Of a stretch of 64,000 nt of DNA, positions 10,269 through 18,513 are shown one piece after another. Position numbers and translations under genes: made by a program. How positions within the stretch are numbered: position 1 is the first letter of the stretch; each line of letters opens with the position of its first letter. The DNA comes from Gammaproteobacteria bacterium (GTDB lineage: Bacteria; Pseudomonadota; Gammaproteobacteria; DSM-16500), in the NCBI GenBank assembly GCA_013287845.1, contig JABDDA010000001.1, positions 25,541 to 89,540 of the forward strand, written 5' to 3'. Under the pieces are notes generated by a model, which was not told the origin of the DNA, made no database searches, and saw only the letters and a list, made by a program, of their open reading frames with translations.

Positions 10269-12269
10269 TTACAAATCAAGTTTTTGCAATTCATGAATTA
10301 AATCGCGAAGTTGCGATGCTTCTTCAAATTCTAAATTGTGTGCATGTTCATACATTTGTTTTTCCAATACAGCAATTTTTTTCACGCGTTTTTCAGGTGA
10401 TAATGCAATGTATTCTGCATTTTTTTCTGCAACTTTTGAAAATAATTTTCCACGCACGGATTTTTCTGAATACGCACCTTCCATAATATCGTGCACTGCT
10501 TTTTGTATTCCTTTCGGTGTAATACCATGCGCTTCATTATATTCTTTTTGTTTTTCACGACGACGACTGGTTTCATCGATTGCAGCTGTCATTGATCGCG
10601 TCATTCGATCTGCATATAAAATAGCTCTGCCATTAAAGTTTCTTGCAGCACGTCCCATCGTTTGAATTAAAGAGGTTTCAGAACGTAAAAACCCTTCTTT
10701 ATCTGCATCTAATACAGCGACTAAAGAAACTTCAGGTAAATCTAATCCTTCACGTAATAAATTAATTCCGACTAACACATCAAATTTTCCTAAACGCAAA
10801 TCACGAATAATTTCGACACGCTCAACCGTATCAATATCAGAATGTAAATAACGAACGCGTACATTATGTTCTTCTAAATAGTCTGTGAGATCTTCAGCTA
10901 ATCGTTTAGTGAGTGTTGTGACTAATACACGTTCATTTTTTTCTGCACGTTTTGTAATTTCAGAAAGTAAATCGTCGACTTGTGTTGTCGCGGGACGCAC
11001 TTCAACTTCAGGATCTAATAATCCTGTTGGACGCACCACTTGTTCAATCACAGCACTTGCATGTTCGTGTTCATAATCAGACGGTGTTGCTGAAACAAAA
11101 ATCATTTGCGGTGCGCGTTTTTCAAATTCATCAAAACGAAGTGGACGATTATCTAATGCAGATGGCAAACGAAATCCATATTCCACTAATGTTTCTTTAC
11201 GTGAACGATCACCGCGATACATTCCTCTTATTTGCGGAATCGTCACATGTGATTCATCGACAACTAATAATGAATCATTCGGTAAATAATCAAATAATGT
11301 GGGCGGAGGATCACCTGGATTTCTTCCTGATAAATATCTCGAGTAATTTTCAATACCCGGACAATATCCTAATTCATTCATTAATTCTAAATCATACATC
11401 GCACGTTGTTCTAAACGTTGTGCTTCGACTAATTTATTTAAACTATTTAATTCTGCGAGACGTTCTTTTAATTCTATTTTTATTTTATCAATGGCACCCA
11501 CAACAGTCTCACGCGCAGTAACGTAATGTGATTTAGGAAAAATGGTGACACGCGGAACTTTTTTTAAGAGTTGTCCAGTGAGTGGATCAAAAAAATGTAA
11601 GTCTTCAATTGTTTCATCAAATAAAGAAATGCGTATTGCATTTTTTTCTGAATCTGCTGGATACACATCGATTACCTCACCACGCACTCGATAAGTAGCG
11701 CGCTGTAAATCTAAATCATTTCGTGTGTATTGTAATTCAGCTAAACGTCTTAGTAATTGTCGTTGATCAATTCGATCACCGCGATCCAGATGCAATACCA
11801 TACTTAAATACATTTCAGGATCACCTAATCCATAAATTGCTGACACTGTTGCAACAATAATGGCATCACGTCGTTCGAGTAATGCTTTTGTTGCAGATAA
11901 ACGCATTTGTTCAATGTGATCATTAATCGAAGCATCTTTTGCAATATACGTATCGGAAGAAGGCACATACGCTTCTGGCTGATAATAATCGTAATAAGAA
12001 ACAAAATATTCGACTGCATTTTCAGGAAAAAATTCTTTCATTTCGCCATATAATTGCGCAGCGAGTGTTTTATTTGGCGCCAAAATTAATGTAGGACGCT
12101 GCACAGCTTGAATGACATTTGCAATCGTAAATGTTTTTCCTGAACCCGTAACACCTAATAATGTTTGATACATAAGGCCTTGTTTTAAGCCTTCTGTGAG
12201 CAAATGAATAGCATTCGGCTGATCACCCGCCGGTTTGAAATTAGATTTTATCTCGAATAAATCAGTCAT
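10269..12269 (-). CDS. uvrB: Excinuclease ABC subunit B
   Basis: The DNA-damage verification helicase of nucleotide excision repair, 666 aa. Walker A GVTGSGKT lies at residues 39-46, followed by the beta-hairpin that locks onto damage ([18 protein letters not shown]). A DESH Walker B box and helicase motifs ([29 protein letters not shown]) are present. The C-terminal UVR domain that contacts UvrC is seen in [19 protein letters not shown]. The ATG at 12269 is preferred over a TTG four codons upstream. It is divergent from the aminotransferase gene; mfd, its coupling factor, lies elsewhere in the window. Confidence 0.98.
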   Translation of the reverse strand: MTDLFEIKSNFKPAGDQPNAIHLLTEGLKQGLMYQTLLGVTGSGKTFTIANVIQAVQRPTLILAPNKTLAAQLYGEMKEFFPENAVEYFVSYYDYYQPEAYVPSSDTYIAKDASINDHIEQMRLSATKALLERRDAIIVATVSAIYGLGDPEMYLSMVLHLDRGDRIDQRQLLRRLAELQYTRNDLDLQRATYRVRGEVIDVYPADSEKNAIRISLFDETIEDLHFFDPLTGQLLKKVPRVTIFPKSHYVTARETVVGAIDKIKIELKERLAELNSLNKLVEAQRLEQRAMYDLELMNELGYCPGIENYSRYLSGRNPGDPPPTLFDYLPNDSLLVVDESHVTIPQIRGMYRGDRSRKETLVEYGFRLPSALDNRPLRFDEFEKRAPQMIFVSATPSDYEHEHASAVIEQVVRPTGLLDPEVEVRPATTQVDDLLSEITKRAEKNERVLVTTLTKRLAEDLTDYLEEHNVRVRYLHSDIDTVERVEIIRDLRLGKFDVLVGINLLREGLDLPEVSLVAVLDADKEGFLRSETSLIQTMGRAARNFNGRAILYADRMTRSMTAAIDETSRRREKQKEYNEAHGITPKGIQKAVHDIMEGAYSEKSVRGKLFSKVAEKNAEYIALSPEKRVKKIAVLEKQMYEHAHNLEFEEASQLRDLIHELQKLDL

Positions 12270-12282
12270 TTTTGTTATCAAC

Positions 12283-12310
12283 TTGCAGAAGATGAGTAAT
12301 TAGTTATAAT
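12283..12310 (+). promoter_or_regulatory. Sigma-70 promoter for the aminotransferase gene
   Basis: TTGCAG at 12283-12288 and TATAAT at 12305-12310 are separated by 16 nt. They lie about 24 nt upstream of the aminotransferase ATG, in the short region shared with divergent uvrB. Confidence 0.65.
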
Positions 12311-12333
12311 TCGCAGCTCACTGTGGAGTGCCT

Positions 12334-13521
12334 ATGATAAAAGAATTAGCTGCTCGTGTACAACGCGTTAAACCTTCTCCGACGCTTGCTGTCGCTGCGC
12401 GTGCTGACGAACTCATTGCAGCAGGAAAAAATATTATTAGCTTAAGTGTTGGTGAACCGGATTTTGACACACCTGATTTTATAAAAAATGTAGCCATTCA
12501 AGCAATTCAAAAAGGTTTTACAAAATATACAGCTGTCGATGGAATCAGCAGTCTTAAAAAAGCTATCATTCAAAAATTTTCTCGCGATAATCAATTAAAA
12601 TATGAACTCTCACAAGTTTTAGTTTCTGATGGTGCAAAACATAGTCTTTATAATTTATTTGCGGCTGTTTTAAATCCTGAAGATGAAGTCATTATTCCTG
12701 CGCCATTTTGGGTGTCTTATCCTGATATGGCGAAATTAATGGATGCGGTTCCTGTGATGATTACAGCAGGCATTGAACAAAAATTTAAAATTACACCTCA
12801 ACAACTTTCTGATGCGATTACATCGAAAACAAAATTAGTTGTTTTAAATAGCCCATCGAATCCTTCTGGAATGTCATATACGCACGCAGAATTAAAAGCA
12901 TTAGCGGCTGTGTTATTAAAATATCCTGATATTTTAATTGTGAGTGATGATATTTATGAACACACATTGTGGAGTTCAGAACCATTCTCAAATATTGTGA
13001 TGGCGTGTCCTGCATTATATGAACGCACGATTATTGTGAACGGTGTTTCAAAAGCGTATGCGATGACCGGTTGGAGAATTGGTTATGCGGCGGGTGATGC
13101 AAAAATTATTTCTGCAATGAAAAAAATTCAATCGCAAAGCACATCGAATCCTGCAAGTATTTCACAATATGCTGCAGAAGCGGCACTTAATGGAGATCAA
13201 TCGTGCATTCAAATCATGACGCGCGCGTATAAAGAACGACATGATTTTATTTTAAATGAATTACAAAAAATTTCTGAAATAAATTGTATTCCGTGTGATG
13301 GAACATTTTATCTTTTTCCGTGTGTTGAAAAATTAATTAAAAAATTAAATTTAAAAGATGATATTGAATTTTCTGATTTCTTATTAGATAAAGCGGGAAT
13401 TGCTGTCGTGCCGGGTTCTGCATTTGGATTGCAAGGTTATATTCGTTTGTCGTATGCGACGAGTATGGAAAAAATTAAAGAGGCGATGCAGCGGTTGCAT
13501 CAAGCAGTGAAAACTTCCTAA
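12334..13521 (+). CDS. Pyridoxal-phosphate aminotransferase, aspartate aminotransferase class I type
   Basis: A 395-aa fold-type I aminotransferase that most resembles the class Ib aspartate (or aspartate/prephenate) transaminases. SVGEPDFDTP (about residues 38-47), NSPSNPSG (172-179), DDIYEH (205-210) and the PLP-binding lysine K240 in NGVSKAYAMTGWRIGY are visible. A C-terminal Arg in YIRLSYATS would bind the substrate carboxylate. The ATG at 12334 follows GGAG with good spacing; an upstream GTG is less likely. The gene is single, with palindromic repeats immediately downstream. The exact amino donor cannot be fixed from sequence. Confidence 0.92.
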   Translation: MIKELAARVQRVKPSPTLAVAARADELIAAGKNIISLSVGEPDFDTPDFIKNVAIQAIQKGFTKYTAVDGISSLKKAIIQKFSRDNQLKYELSQVLVSDGAKHSLYNLFAAVLNPEDEVIIPAPFWVSYPDMAKLMDAVPVMITAGIEQKFKITPQQLSDAITSKTKLVVLNSPSNPSGMSYTHAELKALAAVLLKYPDILIVSDDIYEHTLWSSEPFSNIVMACPALYERTIIVNGVSKAYAMTGWRIGYAAGDAKIISAMKKIQSQSTSNPASISQYAAEAALNGDQSCIQIMTRAYKERHDFILNELQKISEINCIPCDGTFYLFPCVEKLIKKLNLKDDIEFSDFLLDKAGIAVVPGSAFGLQGYIRLSYATSMEKIKEAMQRLHQAVKTS

Positions 13522-13528
13522 CGTTGTT

Positions 13529-13608
13529 ATGCCAGTCGCGCGAAGCGCGAGGTCGCATCCAGTGTCTTTCTTTTGATGGATGCCAGCTAAAAGCATGCTG
13601 GCATGACA
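13529..13608. repeat. Compound palindromic element B (two modules)
   Basis: The first module, 13529-13562, runs from ATGCCAGTCGCGCG to GTCGCATCCAG. After about 14 nt, a second module at 13577-13608 runs from TGGATGCCAGCTAAAAG to CATGCTGGCATGACA. The second module is the exact reverse complement of the one starting at 32681. The element fills the gap between the aminotransferase and DUF6580 genes. No T-run is present. Confidence 0.85.
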
Positions 13609-13633
13609 GATATCACACACAGTGAAATAAATT

Positions 13634-14206
13634 ATGTTAAAAAATAATAATTTTAAAATTATATTCAGTATTATTTTACTCGCAACATTAACACGCATTG
13701 CTATTCCCGGATTTTTAAATCATCCACCGAATTTTTCTCCGATTGATGCGATTGCACTTTTTTGCGGTGCGTATTTTAATCGATTTTTTATGGCATGTTT
13801 AATTGCATTGTTATCTGTTGCTGTGGGAGATTTATTTTTAGGAAGTTTGTTTTATTCAGGATGGTATTGGCAATATGGATGTTATGCAGCAATGGTATGG
13901 ATGGGAAAAGTTGCCATGCCAGCCGAGCGCGAAGTGCGAGAAGTGGCATCCAGAAAATATTTACACCGCGTTGGATTCGCCTGCATTTCTTCCGCTATTT
14001 TATTTTTTATTATTTCCAATTTTGGTGTCTGGTTTAGCGGTGTTTTATATCCCTTCACATTCGATGGATTGATTCAGTGTTACGTCGCAGCTATTCCCTT
14101 TTTTAAAAATAGTTTATTGAGCGATTTATTTTTTGGATTCATTTTGTTCGGCGCCACAGAATGGATTCTAAAATGGCGGTTATCCATCCAACAATCTAAA
14201 GCATAA
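13634..14206 (+). CDS. DUF6580-family membrane protein with internal repeat insertion
   Basis: A 190-aa polytopic inner-membrane protein resembling DUF6580 (distantly like ECF-transporter S components). LNHPPNFSPIDAIALFCGAY, the GDLFLGSLFYSGWYWQYG loop and CYVAAIPFFKNSLLSDLFFG are typical family blocks. About five hydrophobic segments are visible. Between the third and fourth, residues about 93-107 (VAMPAEREVREVASR) are hydrophilic and come from a copy of the genome's palindromic repeat (13916-13953). The reading frame is kept. Function is unknown. It starts just after repeat element B. Confidence 0.8.
   Translation: MLKNNNFKIIFSIILLATLTRIAIPGFLNHPPNFSPIDAIALFCGAYFNRFFMACLIALLSVAVGDLFLGSLFYSGWYWQYGCYAAMVWMGKVAMPAEREVREVASRKYLHRVGFACISSAILFFIISNFGVWFSGVLYPFTFDGLIQCYVAAIPFFKNSLLSDLFFGFILFGATEWILKWRLSIQQSKA
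13916..13953 (+). repeat. Palindromic module C inside a coding sequence
   Basis: A 38-nt module running from ATGCCAGCCGAGCG to AGTGGCATCCAG. It matches the intergenic module at 13529-13562 and the inverted modules at 6889-6928 and 47153-47194. It lies within the DUF6580 gene and is translated in frame. See the findings. Confidence 0.85.
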
Positions 14207-14211
14207 AAATA

Positions 14212-14240
14212 TTGACGAAAAAGCCCGCTCTGATTACTAT
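14212..14240 (+). promoter_or_regulatory. Promoter of tRNA-Asn
   Basis: TTGACG at 14212-14217 and TACTAT at 14235-14240 are 17 nt apart. The -10 box ends 24 nt before the mature tRNA-Asn 5' end. Confidence 0.65.
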
Positions 14241-14264
14241 GCAGTTCACTTTTCTTATGCGCAT

Positions 14265-14340
14265 TCCCCGATAGCTCAGTCGGTAGAGCAATTGACTGTT
14301 AATCAATGGGTCACTGGTTCGAGTCCAGTTCGGGGAGCCA
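14265..14340 (+). tRNA. tRNA-Asn (anticodon GTT)
   Basis: A 76-nt cloverleaf with encoded GCCA. The acceptor TCCCCGA pairs with TCGGGGA, the D-arm is GCTCAGTCGGTAGAGC, the anticodon stem TTGA/TCAA surrounds a loop containing GTT, and the T-arm reads CTGG-TTCGAGT-CCAG. tRNA-Asn genes are frequent integration sites, but I found no second copy of its 3' end in this window. Confidence 0.97.
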
Positions 14341-14412
14341 GATTTCAACAACATCTTGATCTAATTTATATGTCATACTTATACTGAAAATCTTTCTTCA
14401 GTGGAGATAAAT

Positions 14413-14559
14413 ATGCCTGCTAACAAGAAAACAGAAAAAAAGACTATTACTAAAAAAGAAATTCTCAAAACTCGCCCTACAAAAGAAGAGTTGAGAGAAG
14501 CCACTCAAAAAGCGATGAAAAAATATCATATCGCGCTAAAAAATCTTGCACGTCGATAA
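14413..14559 (+). CDS. Small basic hypothetical protein (48 aa)
   Basis: An ATG at 14413 follows GTGGAGATAA and opens a 48-codon frame rich in Lys and Thr: MPANKKTEKKTITKKEILKT at the start and KNLARR at the end. It may be a small nucleic-acid-binding protein or the remains of a larger gene. I recognise no family. A second 14-codon frame begins at 14576 and looks like a fragment. Both precede the terminator at 14727. Confidence 0.45.
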   Translation: MPANKKTEKKTITKKEILKTRPTKEELREATQKAMKKYHIALKNLARR

Positions 14560-14726
14560 TTCTTCACAGGAAAAAATGAAAACATTAGGTGAAAAAGAAG
14601 TCATTGATATTCATGATGGATAAAGAAAAATAGCCATCCTTTTAACAGCTAACTATACACATATTAATTTAATAAATTGCTACGAGTAGATGAATTATCA
14701 AAAACAAAGGATCATTAATAGGGAAT

Positions 14727-14752
14727 ACTGTCAGCACTACTGACAGTTTTTT
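14727..14752 (+). terminator. Rho-independent terminator
   Basis: The stem ACTGTCAG/CTGACAGT (8 bp) with a 5-nt loop is followed by TTTTTT. It ends transcription from the tRNA-Asn and small-ORF side and lies about 40 nt from the convergent XRE gene's stop. Confidence 0.85.
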
Positions 14753-14793
14753 ATTATCATAGGATGCTCAACAATGCATTTATCTCACACCAA

Positions 14794-15141
14794 TTATTTC
14801 AATTTCCCCTCTATCACTTCTTTTACTTTCTTCAATATTTTTGCAGTCACTTTATTTTGCGCTTCCAATTTACTGATATGAGCCGACTTCACTTTCATCC
14901 GCCTCGCAAGTTGCGCTTGAGTAAGCCCTGCTTCAATACGCGCAAACGCGACAGGATTATCGACATAATCTGATAAGTTAAAAGAAACATATTCTTTTTT
15001 AGATTGAGTTTGATGTTTTGGAAGTATATCGACTAATTGAGAAGGTAATACCGCGCGCGCTAATTGCATCGCCCGAATATTTTTTCGTGTTAACTCTCGT
15101 ACTCTACCTGATTTATTGGTTAACGATTTTTTCTTTTTCAT
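14794..15141 (-). CDS. XRE-family helix-turn-helix protein, antitoxin-like
   Basis: A 115-aa protein with a C-terminal HTH (about residues 63-112): ARIEAGLTQAQLARRMKVKS followed by AHISKLEAQNKVTAKIL. The Lys/Arg-rich N-terminal part resembles antitoxins of the HigA/MqsA-type layout, with a domain ahead of the HTH. No toxin gene is found on either side, so it is an orphan antitoxin or a plain repressor. A perfect palindrome 48 nt upstream is a plausible autoregulatory operator. Confidence 0.75.
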   Translation of the reverse strand: MKKKKSLTNKSGRVRELTRKNIRAMQLARAVLPSQLVDILPKHQTQSKKEYVSFNLSDYVDNPVAFARIEAGLTQAQLARRMKVKSAHISKLEAQNKVTAKILKKVKEVIEGKLK

Positions 15142-15188
15142 AATCTTTCACTCCTGTGAATTTATTTTATGAAAACTAATAATCTGTA

Positions 15189-15208
15189 CCCCATTTGGAA
15201 AAATGGGG
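15189..15208. promoter_or_regulatory. Palindrome upstream of the XRE gene (candidate operator)
   Basis: CCCCAT and ATGGGG flank an 8-nt spacer in a perfect inverted repeat 48 nt upstream of the XRE start. The rest of 15142-15438 shows no open frame of note. An operator role is inferred from position. Confidence 0.45.
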
Positions 15209-15438
15209 AAAATAATAATGAAAAACTCTTTTATAGACAACAAAAATTTAATATTTATTCTCGAAAATTGGATGGAGCAGAAATAAGCTGCACGTTGGAT
15301 TGAGGATCATCTACAATAACCGAACTATAAATTTAAATACCTCTGTTATGTAAATAATTTTTTCATGGAAAATTTTTAGGATGAATAAAAAACTCACTTC
15401 CAGAAATTTTTAATTCCCAAAAGTGAGCATCTGATTTT

Positions 15439-17088
15439 TTATTTTTTTGGCGCTGGAGGAGCCGACACGGGTGCTGCTGTTAATGCAGCAATTTTTTTCT
15501 TCGTATCTTCTTCAGATTCACGAACAGTGGGTAGCACACTCGTTCGAGTATTTGGACAAAGTGCAATACCTGTACGAGATTTCAATCTTCTATTTGCTTT
15601 TGCTTGTTCATATTCACCATATACTTTTTCGAACTTGTCTCCAAACAGTAATTCCAATTCTTCTCTATTGATTTTATCAACATAGTTCAATCCATTTCTC
15701 ACCGTGTTACTTACATCATCTTTCCATGAATTCAAGTGAGGATGGGATACTTGTGCAAGCAACGTGGGAATATATACGTTATCTAATGTTTTTCTGACGA
15801 ACTTTTTACTTTTATCCCACTTAGCTATTATGTCTACCATTTTTGACATTTCTTCCTTTAATTTTCTTTCAATCTCGCCCCTCTCTGAATCAACAAAGGA
15901 ATTAACATACTCCATAAAATCCTCGAAACATAAATTAAGTCTATCCTTGCATGTATTGAAATTTACTACTTCAGACTGAGTTGTTGCATACAAAAAGAAT
16001 GTCTGCAATTCAAATTTTTCTTTTAAATCTGCAGATAAATTTTCATAACCTCCTTCAACATAAGCTTTATATTCTTCCATTTTATTTCGGAAAGGTTCGA
16101 AAAGTTTTTTTGTTTTTTCCATCACGAGATTTTCAAATTCTGCGCCAATTTTTTCGTCAGAATCATTAGAACCTGCTGTTTTAGAATCTTTTGCAGCAGA
16201 AGGTGTTTGCTCAGGTTGATGTAAACTTGAAGTGGATACAACACTAGGAGAAACACTCACAGAAGTTGCAGCTGAAGAATTTGTTGTTGTTCCTATTCCC
16301 ACTATTGTTGAAACATTCACAGCAGAAGCAGCCATTCCTGTCGTTGCTGTCATTGCTGTTGGTAAAGAATTTGTTGTGCCTGTTCCCACCATTTTTGAAA
16401 CACTCACAGCAGAAGCAACAACGTTTGTCGTTGCTGTCATAGCTGCACTTGGCACAGAAACAATTTTGGCTTTTCTTGCAGCAATAACGGCCTGTCGCTT
16501 CAGCTCAGGTGTTACATCATTAATTACTTTTACCATCCCCGCTGCAAACATATTTTGTTGTACATCATTTGTATTTTTTTGATCAAACATATTTTTGCAA
16601 TCTGCTTTTACTTTTTCTGCTTGTTTCGTTAATTTTTCTTTAAGAGTTTTATCCATTCCTCCAAACATATCTGCTATTTTTAAGATAGATCCTGATTTTT
16701 TAGGCATTTGAATAGGTGCACTTCTTTTTGAAACAACAGAGTCAGCAGCTGCTTTTTCAAAAAGCGCAGAAGATTGCAGTACAGAAGATCGTCTTACAAA
16801 TGAAGGAACATTCGCTGTTGCTGTTGTCACTGCAGAAGCATCTTTTTTCACGGGCCCTGCATTTGTTGTTGAGGGCGTGGCAACTGCAGCAGTCGTTGTA
16901 ACAGATGGAAATCTATTTAAAACAGATTTAGTGCTAGCAGATGTGGATGCACACTGAAGAGGAGGCGTTTTTGCAGCAGAATCGTTAGCTGCTTTTTCAA
17001 AAAAAGCTTTTTTTGCAGCTGCAGAAGAAACACTTGCTGAAGACGTACTTGCTTCATTCGGTTTTTTGGGTTGATCATTACTTTGCAT
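15439..17088 (-). CDS. Hypothetical Ser/Thr/Ala-rich 549-aa protein
   Basis: No family is recognised. Residues 1-310 are low complexity (Ser, Thr, Ala, Val). Within them the motif FFEKAANDS at 29-37 recurs as LFEKAAADS at 109-117, and a roughly 28-aa unit (starting AMTATT) is tandemly duplicated at about 217-272. Residues 320-510 are charged and helical, probably a folded or coiled domain. The tail is Ala/Pro-rich and ends APPAPKK. There is no signal peptide. The disordered N-terminus plus helical C-terminus resembles secreted effectors of intracellular bacteria, though this is inference. A start preceded by GGAGAGTCGCG supports the ATG at 17088. Confidence 0.7.
   Translation of the reverse strand: MQSNDQPKKPNEASTSSASVSSAAAKKAFFEKAANDSAAKTPPLQCASTSASTKSVLNRFPSVTTTAAVATPSTTNAGPVKKDASAVTTATANVPSFVRRSSVLQSSALFEKAAADSVVSKRSAPIQMPKKSGSILKIADMFGGMDKTLKEKLTKQAEKVKADCKNMFDQKNTNDVQQNMFAAGMVKVINDVTPELKRQAVIAARKAKIVSVPSAAMTATTNVVASAVSVSKMVGTGTTNSLPTAMTATTGMAASAVNVSTIVGIGTTTNSSAATSVSVSPSVVSTSSLHQPEQTPSAAKDSKTAGSNDSDEKIGAEFENLVMEKTKKLFEPFRNKMEEYKAYVEGGYENLSADLKEKFELQTFFLYATTQSEVVNFNTCKDRLNLCFEDFMEYVNSFVDSERGEIERKLKEEMSKMVDIIAKWDKSKKFVRKTLDNVYIPTLLAQVSHPHLNSWKDDVSNTVRNGLNYVDKINREELELLFGDKFEKVYGEYEQAKANRRLKSRTGIALCPNTRTSVLPTVRESEEDTKKKIAALTAAPVSAPPAPKK
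16277..16460. repeat. Tandem repeat of about 90 nt inside the Ser/Thr-rich gene
   Basis: Two adjacent units beginning GAATTTGTTGT at 16277 and 16367 match over most of their length, with a 3-nt indel. The offset is 90 nt, which keeps the reading frame. They encode the duplicated AMTATT units. Confidence 0.7.
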
Positions 17089-17172
17089 CGCGACTCTCCT
17101 TCTCTGTTTTTTGGTAGCTAATTATAACCAAGGAAATATTAAGGAAATCTTAAGAAAACTCACATTTCTGCC

Positions 17173-17559
17173 TTATTTTTCCATCACTTTTTTCAACTGC
17201 TCCAACATCTCTTGAGTAAATGGATTCTCTATCACACCCTCACTCACCCACTCATGATAAACAAGCTCAGTCGAATTATCTGGCACCGCACGATAAAAAT
17301 AATTTACAACATAAGTCGATTCATCTTGTTTCGTTAATTCAAATTCTTTATTCATTTCAAATTTTGTCACACGATAAATTGAAAAATTATTTTTATCATC
17401 ACAATTTTCATAAATCGTTCCAATGCTCGGCGGCCATTCATTTGTTTTTTCCACGACAACACCATCGATCCATTTGGGTGTGTTATTAGGATTAACAGTA
17501 AATGCAAATACTTCTTGAACTGATTTTTGGATGATAATTTTCAATTTATTATTTTTCAT
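17173..17559 (-). CDS. SRPBCC (START-like) domain protein
   Basis: A 128-aa single-domain protein of the polyketide-cyclase/AHSA1-like SRPBCC superfamily, which binds hydrophobic ligands in a helix-grip pocket. The opening KIIIQKSVQEVFAFTVNPNN and the following WIDGVV are typical of the first strand and helix, and the TYVVNYFYRAVPDNSTELVY segment of the later strands. No catalytic residues can be assigned. It sits alone between the Ser/Thr-rich gene and the deaminase gene. Confidence 0.72.
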   Translation of the reverse strand: MKNNKLKIIIQKSVQEVFAFTVNPNNTPKWIDGVVVEKTNEWPPSIGTIYENCDDKNNFSIYRVTKFEMNKEFELTKQDESTYVVNYFYRAVPDNSTELVYHEWVSEGVIENPFTQEMLEQLKKVMEK

Positions 17560-17724
17560 GATTTTCCTTGATTGTGACTGATTTTAGTTTTAATTTATTT
17601 CCGTTTTAAAATTAATGGAAACGTGGAAAATTCCCGGCGCATCTGTTGCTATCATGAAAAATAGCCGCAAAAAATTTATGATCGATTTTTTTAAAAAAAG
17701 AATAGAATAATTTTAAGCACGCAA

Positions 17725-17761
17725 ATATAGTAACGTTTTCAGAGCGGAGCACATTAAAATG
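17725..17761 (+). repeat. 37-nt direct repeat, copy 1 (ends in deaminase ATG)
   Basis: ATATAGTAACGTTTT begins the repeat and CACATTAAAATG ends it. It aligns without gaps to 18237-18273, 31 of 37 positions matching. It contains the ribosome-binding GGAG and the start codon of the deaminase gene. Confidence 0.75.
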
Positions 17762-18232
17762 AATTTCATTAAACACACCATTGATCTCGCCAAAAAAAAT
17801 GTAGAAGAAGGTGGACGTCCTTTCGCATGTTTAATTGTCAAAGAAGGAAAAATAATTGCAGAAGGAGCTAATTTAGTGGCGCAAACAAAAGATCCCACTG
17901 CGCACGCAGAAATTGTTGCCATTCGAAAAGCAACACAATTATTACAAACAGAACATTTAGAGAAATGTGTATTTTATATTATGGCGCATCCCTGTCCGAT
18001 GTGTCTTGCTGCAATGTATTATTGCAGTCCCGACAAAGTTATTTTTATTACATCACGTGATGACTATTCAAAATATTACACGGATAATCGAAAATATTTT
18101 ACGTTTGAAAGTTTTTACGGTGAATTTAATAAACCTTGGCAAGAACGCAAAATGCCAATGGAATATCATCCTGATGCAGAAAGTATAAAAGTATATGCGC
18201 GATGGAAAGAAAAAAGCAGGGGTCAAGTGTAA
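17759..18232 (+). CDS. Guanine deaminase-like nucleoside/cytidine deaminase-fold enzyme
   Basis: A 157-aa zinc hydrolase of the cytidine-deaminase fold, most like bacterial guanine deaminases of the GuaD/YtfE-length class (about 156 aa). The zinc ligand and proton shuttle are in TAHAEI (H49, E51), and the remaining ligands in HPCPMC (C79, C82). The C-terminal EYHPDAESIKVYARWKEK is characteristic of this subgroup. The product would be xanthine from guanine, or a related purine deamination. It is a monocistronic gene whose start region is a repeat shared with a downstream remnant. Confidence 0.82.
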   Translation: MNFIKHTIDLAKKNVEEGGRPFACLIVKEGKIIAEGANLVAQTKDPTAHAEIVAIRKATQLLQTEHLEKCVFYIMAHPCPMCLAAMYYCSPDKVIFITSRDDYSKYYTDNRKYFTFESFYGEFNKPWQERKMPMEYHPDAESIKVYARWKEKSRGQV

Positions 18233-18236
18233 TCCT

Positions 18237-18273
18237 ATATAGTAACGTTTTTTAAATGGACCACATTAAAATG
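18237..18273 (+). repeat. 37-nt direct repeat, copy 2
   Basis: A near-identical copy of 17725-17761 immediately after the deaminase stop, again ending in ATTAAAATG. Here the ATG opens a frame interrupted by a TGA. Confidence 0.75.
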
Positions 18274-18468
18274 TCTTTAGGCCATTATTTAAAAGTGGAT
18301 ATCATTCATCATTCAAATGAAGTTCTATGAGAAAAACTTTCGAACAATGGCTTGCGGTTTGTAGAGAATCATTATTCAATTTCATCGGGCAAACAAAAAA
18401 TAATTTCGTTATTAGAAAAATTATCAGAAAGAAACAGTAAAAATGATAGAATAATTTTGAATTCATAA
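18271..18468 (+). pseudogene. Degenerate gene fragment, possibly glycosyltransferase C-terminus
   Basis: From the ATG at 18271 the frame reads 19 codons, meets TGA at 18328-18330, then stays open to TAA at 18466. The second part contains SNNGLRFVENHYSISSGKQK, which resembles the C-terminal helix region of family-4-like glycosyltransferases (pattern G-x-x-F-V-x-x-x-Y-S). The start context is the second copy of the 37-nt repeat. The in-frame stop and short length argue for a remnant. The family call is weak. Confidence 0.35.
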
Positions 18469-18513
18469 AATGTATAATTGATTTTTTTAAAATTATAAAA
18501 TGAGGAGAACAAT

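Noticed and set aside
10982..11521. 179-codon plus-strand frame opposite uvrB
   Set aside because: Antisense shadow of uvrB; codon pattern and lack of a start context do not support a gene.
14265..14340. tRNA-Asn as an integration site of a genomic island
   Set aside because: No integrase gene and no duplicate of the tRNA 3' end is visible in this window.
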